This document shows positions 63,246 to 63,375 of a stretch of DNA of 63,375 bases, one piece after another; the first letter of the stretch is position 1, and each line of letters begins with the position of its first letter. The DNA is from Prochlorococcus sp. AG-321-E21 (GTDB taxonomy: Bacteria; Cyanobacteriota; Cyanobacteriia; PCC-6307; Cyanobiaceae), in assembly GCA_003283415.1 (NCBI GenBank), contig QBXH01000005.1, positions 1 to 63,375 on the forward strand. Direction: 5' to 3'. The translations under genes were made by a program, and so were the position numbers. A model generated the notes under the pieces. The model did not search any database, was not told the DNA's origin, and saw nothing but the letters and a program-made list of their open reading frames with translations.

Positions 63246-63375
63246 TCAGTCGCAATAAATTAAACAGTTCTGATTAGTTGGATGATCTCTACATTCTTTA
63301 TCCCAAAACGTTTGAAATTCTACAGAGCATTGTTCAAGTTCTTTTGGAGTTTCATTAAGATTTAACCCAGCATAG
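63246..63375 (-). CDS. Small Cys-rich protein, 5' end beyond window
   Basis: This is a partial gene. The last 42 residues are read from the right edge to TGA at 63246-63248. The four visible cysteines are spaced C-x11-C-x8-C-x3-C, with FWDKEC in the middle and CLIYCD at the end. It is not related by sequence to the 47-aa twin CX3C protein at 4471-4614, although both are short and Cys-rich. No family recognised. The start codon is not in the window, so length is unknown. Confidence 0.5.
   Translation of the reverse strand, partial: YAGLNLNETPKELEQCSVEFQTFWDKECRDHPTNQNCLIYCD

Overview
This window looks like a core chromosomal segment of a high-light-adapted Prochlorococcus, or a very close marine picocyanobacterium. 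The DNA is strongly AT-rich and intergenic gaps are usually under 150 bases. Markers that support this are two high-light-inducible (Hli) proteins, psbX, Ycf66 and Ycf19/YggT proteins, an Flv1/Flv3 flavodiiron pair, and a circularly permuted two-piece tmRNA whose tag reads ANKIVSFSRQTAPVAA. I see no insertion sequence, prophage, integrase, CRISPR array or rRNA operon. The window is a streamlined core region, not a genomic island.

Layout. 0-7.7 kb: an inositol-monophosphatase-family enzyme, a YihY-type membrane protein, a zinc-ribbon membrane protein, a 48-aa Hli, an HtrA protease, an ABC-F ATPase, and a cluster of small proteins. That cluster includes a 47-aa twin CX3C protein, a Nif11-like 76-mer and a ribbon-helix-helix regulator with three candidate operator boxes. 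7.6-12.8 kb (minus strand): a cation/anion membrane module (TrkA-type NAD-binding subunit, TrkH-type channel, SLC13-type permease with two RCK_C domains) and an NDH-2-like oxidoreductase. 12.9-20.4 kb: cysH, coaX, prxQ, a phosphopantetheinyl transferase, a RarA-type AAA ATPase, phosphoglucomutase and a SAP/DUF4912 protein. 20.5-25.2 kb: the sufBCDS iron-sulfur assembly operon. 25.2-33.8 kb: an S9 peptidase, def, a HIT protein, an SbmA/YddA-like ABC transporter, a second Hli, Ycf66, psbX, YggT and accC.

34-46 kb: tRNA-Leu with an AAG anticodon, an LpxB-like glycosyltransferase, a PRC-barrel protein beside smc, a small protein resembling the LigD 3'-phosphoesterase domain, a membrane pair, an RlmL-type methyltransferase, ssrA, an aldo/keto reductase and an orphan ParA. 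45.5-55.3 kb: argJ, coaE, gatB, a ThiO-like oxidase, ndk, speA and alaS, which are metabolic and translation housekeeping genes. 55.4-63.4 kb: Flv3-like, Flv1-like and an FMN reductase (electron safety valve), the PBP2 transpeptidase, and a stand-alone Cas4/AddB-like PD-(D/E)XK nuclease. A small Cys-rich gene runs off the right edge.

Several themes recur. Photoprotection and redox control are represented by Hli, Flv1/3, PrxQ, the suf genes and NDH-2. Genes are packed extremely tightly: convergent genes overlap at their 3' ends at least five times, one divergent pair shares a start-codon base, and several genes use TTG or GTG starts. The window also holds many small proteins under 80 aa. No previously undescribed multi-gene system is obvious. 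The most open items are the RHH/operator locus, the Nif11-like peptide, the LigD-PE-like protein, the orphan ParA with its overlapping membrane gene, the Cas4-like nuclease, and the suf operon without an adjacent sufR.
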